Of a DNA stretch of 64,000 nucleotides, positions 62,036-64,000 are shown in pieces (the first letter of the stretch is position 1; the number at the start of each line of letters is the position of its first letter). The translations under genes and the position numbers were made by a program. The notes beneath the pieces were generated by a model, which ran no database searches, was not told where the DNA came from, and worked only from the letters and a program-made list of their open reading frames with translations. The stretch is from Auraticoccus monumenti (lineage in GTDB: Bacteria > Actinomycetota > Actinomycetes > Propionibacteriales > Propionibacteriaceae). The stretch covers positions 1,178,001 to 1,242,000 of the forward strand of contig NZ_LT629688.1 of the NCBI RefSeq assembly GCF_900101785.1, read 5' to 3'.

Positions 62036-63223
62036 TCACGCGTCGCGGACGAAGACGATGCCGTCGGGGTCGTCGAGGTGGGTCGGGTCCAGCGGCGCGT
62101 AGCCGAACCAGGGGGACACCCGCCGCACCACGCCGTCCAGGTGGGGGACCAGCCGGGCCGGGTCGACGACGTGGCGGTCCCCGGGCAGCGCGTGCAGCAG
62201 GCCCTCCAGCGTGTCCGGTGGTGGGGCGTCCACGCCGTGGTCGGCGATGGTGCCCACCGCCGTGGCCAGGTGCGCGTACCCCTCGCCCAGCCGGGTGGCC
62301 GTGATCGCCCCGGCGCTCCACCACCCGAGCGGCTGCCCGCCCATCATCATGCTGCTGCGGTGCCGCTGCAGGTGGGCGGCGTGGGTGTGCACCAGCGTCG
62401 GGCCGCGCTCGGCCAGGGCGAGCAGGTTGGCGGCCATCATCGCGTCCCGCAGCGCGCACAGCCGGGCCAGCCGCTGCGGGGACGGGTCGGCCATGGCCGC
62501 GTGGTAGCGCAGCAGCCCGGCGGCCGTGCGGGCGTGCAGGCGGGCGCGGTCCCCGTCCTCGGGGGAGGACGTGGCCAGCAGGTGGGGGGCCTCGGTGTCG
62601 AGGAGGGTGGTCAGGTCGTCGGTGAGCAGACGCAGCTCCGCCACCTCGGGGTTGGTGCCCACCGAGCGGGACGGGTCGAACATGGCGGCGGGCTCGGTCC
62701 ACCGCTCGTCCGGCCCGAGCAGGCGGTCCAGGTCCGACGCGTCGCAGGGGAGCAGCTCGGTGTCCAGCCGCGCGGCCAGGTGGTCGTGGAGCGCCGTGAG
62801 GGCACCCCGCGGGCTGGCGGCGGCGGCCATCTCGAGGGGCCCGTCCACGCCGGCGAAGCGGACCTGCTCCGCCGGCGCCCGGCCGGCGTTGTGGGCGCGC
62901 ATCCAGCGCACCAGGTCGCGGTTGGCGGGGGAGGTGCCCCAGCCGTGGCTGAAGCCGTGCTCGACCACGTCGTCGAGGTCACCGGCGCCGGAGGTGACGT
63001 GCTCGTCCACCAGCAGACCGGTCAGGCAGTCGCTCTCGACGGCGATCGTCCGGTAACCCTCCTGCTCGACGAGCTGGCGGAAGAGGTCGTTGCGCACCCG
63101 GAGCAGGGCGTCGGAGCCGTGGGTCGGCTCGCCCAGCCCGAGCAGACGCGGACGGCCGCCCAGCAGAGCCGTCACGGCGCCGGCGTCGAGGGTGGGGGTG
63201 ACTTCGGCGGGAGGAAGAGGCAT
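62036..63223 (-). CDS. Erythromycin esterase-family protein
   Basis: 395 residues. LLGLGEPTHGSDALLRVR contains the Glu (about 32) and His (about 35), and RTIAVESD another Glu (about 63), matching the E-x-x-H...E active site of the Ere/succinoglycan biosynthesis family. THAAHLQRHRSSMMMGG carries a second conserved His region. Ere enzymes hydrolyse macrolide lactones, but most relatives are untested, so substrate is open. Divergent from a MerR-type regulator with 58 bases between. TACCGT lies 7 bases before the ATG. Confidence 0.85.
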   Translation of the reverse strand: MPLPPAEVTPTLDAGAVTALLGGRPRLLGLGEPTHGSDALLRVRNDLFRQLVEQEGYRTIAVESDCLTGLLVDEHVTSGAGDLDDVVEHGFSHGWGTSPANRDLVRWMRAHNAGRAPAEQVRFAGVDGPLEMAAAASPRGALTALHDHLAARLDTELLPCDASDLDRLLGPDERWTEPAAMFDPSRSVGTNPEVAELRLLTDDLTTLLDTEAPHLLATSSPEDGDRARLHARTAAGLLRYHAAMADPSPQRLARLCALRDAMMAANLLALAERGPTLVHTHAAHLQRHRSSMMMGGQPLGWWSAGAITATRLGEGYAHLATAVGTIADHGVDAPPPDTLEGLLHALPGDRHVVDPARLVPHLDGVVRRVSPWFGYAPLDPTHLDDPDGIVFVRDA

Positions 63224-63230
63224 GCCTTCG

Positions 63231-63236
63231 ACGGTA
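63231..63236 (-). promoter_or_regulatory. -10 box candidate for the esterase-family gene
   Basis: TACCGT 7 bases before the ATG at 63223. In the remaining intergenic space GTTGAACC and GTTGAGACC repeat (about 63239-63259), a possible regulator site serving both directions. Confidence 0.4.
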
Positions 63237-63281
63237 TCGTTGAACCTACGGTTGAGACCTCAGCCCGAGAAAGGGGCACCG

Positions 63282-64000
63282 GTGAGCCGAAAGCCTCAAA
63301 CAGGGGAGCGCCTGCGGCCGGTGGACCTGGCTCGCGAGCACGGTCTGTCCACCCAGGCGATCCGCAACTACGAGGCGGCCGGCATCCTCCCGCCCGCCGA
63401 CCGGACCGAGCACGGTCACCGCACCTACACCCCGCTGCACGCCGACGCCCTGCACGCCTTCCTGGCCCTGGTCCCGGGTCACGGCCACCAGCGGGCCGCC
63501 GACCTCCTGCGGGCGGTGCACCGGGACGCGACCGGGGAGGCCCTGCGGCTCCTGGACGAGAGCCACGCCCAGCTGCTGGAGGACCGCCGCACGCTCGCGG
63601 CGGTCGAGGCGGCGCTCGCCGGCCTGGGTCCGGTTCCGCAGGGCCGCGGGGACACCTTCGTCGGTCCTCTGGCCAGCAGGCTCGGTCTCCGTCCGGCGAC
63701 CCTGCGCAAGTGGGAGCGCGCCGGCCTGCTCCGGCCGGAACGCGACCGCCGGACGGGCTACCGGGTCTACCACCCGGCTGACGTGCGGGACGCCCAGCTG
63801 GTGCACCAGCTGCGTCGCGGCGGGTACCTGCTGCGGCAGATCGCGCCGGTCCTGGACCAGGTCCGCTCCGCCGGGGGCGTGGCCCCGCTGGAGTCCGTGC
63901 TGCGCGACTGGCACCTCCGCCTGACCGCCCGTGGCCGGTCGATGCTCGGCGGCGCCGCCGCGCTGGACGCCTACCTCGACCGCCGCGGGGACCGGGCTCC
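63282..64000 (+). CDS. MerR-family regulator with two helix-turn-helix domains, 3' end outside window
   Basis: At least 239 residues; the gene is cut by the right edge. The first MerR HTH is at about 11-60 (RPVDLAREHGLSTQAIRNYE, GHRTYTPLHADALHAF) and the second at about 125-180 (LASRLGLRPATLRKWERAGL, TGYRVYHPADVRDAQLVHQL). Such two-HTH proteins are called TioE-like. GTG at 63282 follows GAAAGGGG. Divergent from the erythromycin-esterase-family gene, which it probably controls. Confidence 0.85.
   Translation, partial: MSRKPQTGERLRPVDLAREHGLSTQAIRNYEAAGILPPADRTEHGHRTYTPLHADALHAFLALVPGHGHQRAADLLRAVHRDATGEALRLLDESHAQLLEDRRTLAAVEAALAGLGPVPQGRGDTFVGPLASRLGLRPATLRKWERAGLLRPERDRRTGYRVYHPADVRDAQLVHQLRRGGYLLRQIAPVLDQVRSAGGVAPLESVLRDWHLRLTARGRSMLGGAAALDAYLDRRGDRA

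Noticed and set aside
1-64000. tRNA, rRNA, insertion sequence, prophage, CRISPR or phage-defence genes
   Set aside because: I read through both strands and found no cloverleaf-like gene, transposase, integrase, phage structural gene or recognisable defence cassette; the HNH protein alone is not enough for a defence call.

Overview
The window is very GC-rich (clearly above 70 percent), with strong third-position G/C bias, many GTG starts, GTGA/ATGA stop-start overlaps and frequent TAnnnT -10 boxes 5-7 bases before the start codon. With the gene content (pantothenate cluster, Mrp antiporter with fused A and B subunits, DUF222/HNH protein, several actinobacterial families) this indicates a high-GC actinobacterium, probably in or near the Propionibacteriales. 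That placement is inference. I see no rRNA, tRNA, CRISPR, insertion sequence or prophage; it reads as ordinary chromosome with two large catabolic clusters.

Layout. 1-4.9 kb: start of a zinc alcohol dehydrogenase (off the left edge), a double GNAT acetyltransferase and the circularly permuted ATP-grasp / alpha-E / transglutaminase operon. 5-12.8 kb: secreted zinc metallopeptidase, a LysX-type lysyl-tRNA synthetase without the membrane domain, a three-copy 148-149 bp palindromic repeat, a small HTH protein, a DUF1801 protein, a Gln/Pro/Gly/Tyr-rich DUF4282 membrane protein and an acyl-CoA dehydrogenase behind two perfect 16-bp palindromes. 12.8-23.5 kb: arabinan/arabinoxylan operon (GH51, sugar ABC binding protein and two permeases, two GH43 enzymes) under a divergent LacI regulator with repeated operators, then an MFS transporter. 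23.5-26.2 kb: a gene-poor stretch and a DUF222/HNH protein.

26.2-37.1 kb: a second catabolic cluster. One long minus-strand operon runs from a 3-hydroxyisobutyrate-dehydrogenase-like enzyme through a sugar-type ABC importer, a class III CoA-transferase, an enoyl-CoA hydratase-like protein, a fuconolactonase-like amidohydrolase and a hexapeptide-repeat protein to an RraA-family aldolase, with a strong terminator after it. A separately transcribed FAH-family hydrolase lies beyond the terminator and a divergent GntR/FCD regulator sits at the head. Sugar uptake plus lactonase plus CoA chemistry plus retro-aldol enzymes does not match a pathway I recognise; it is the best candidate for something undescribed.

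37-46.8 kb: NUDIX, flavin reductase, PEBP and BenE genes, a secreted LAS-type peptidase with SH3 domain and Ala/Lys/Glu coiled coil, dGTPase, glucose-6-phosphate isomerase and small enzymes. 46.8-57.1 kb: Nei-type glycosylase, the six-gene Mrp cation/proton antiporter operon, and a pantothenate operon whose first gene is a continuous fusion of a PanG-like/DUF2520 protein with pantothenate synthetase, followed by panD and panB. 57.3-64 kb: PadR - DUF1048 - ABC exporter operon, secreted C39-like peptidase, aldo/keto reductase, and an erythromycin-esterase-family gene divergent from a two-HTH MerR regulator cut by the right edge.

Neither ABC sugar importer encodes its own ATPase, so both presumably share one encoded elsewhere. 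Eleven protein-coding starts follow a leaderless-promoter geometry, which helped choose several start codons.
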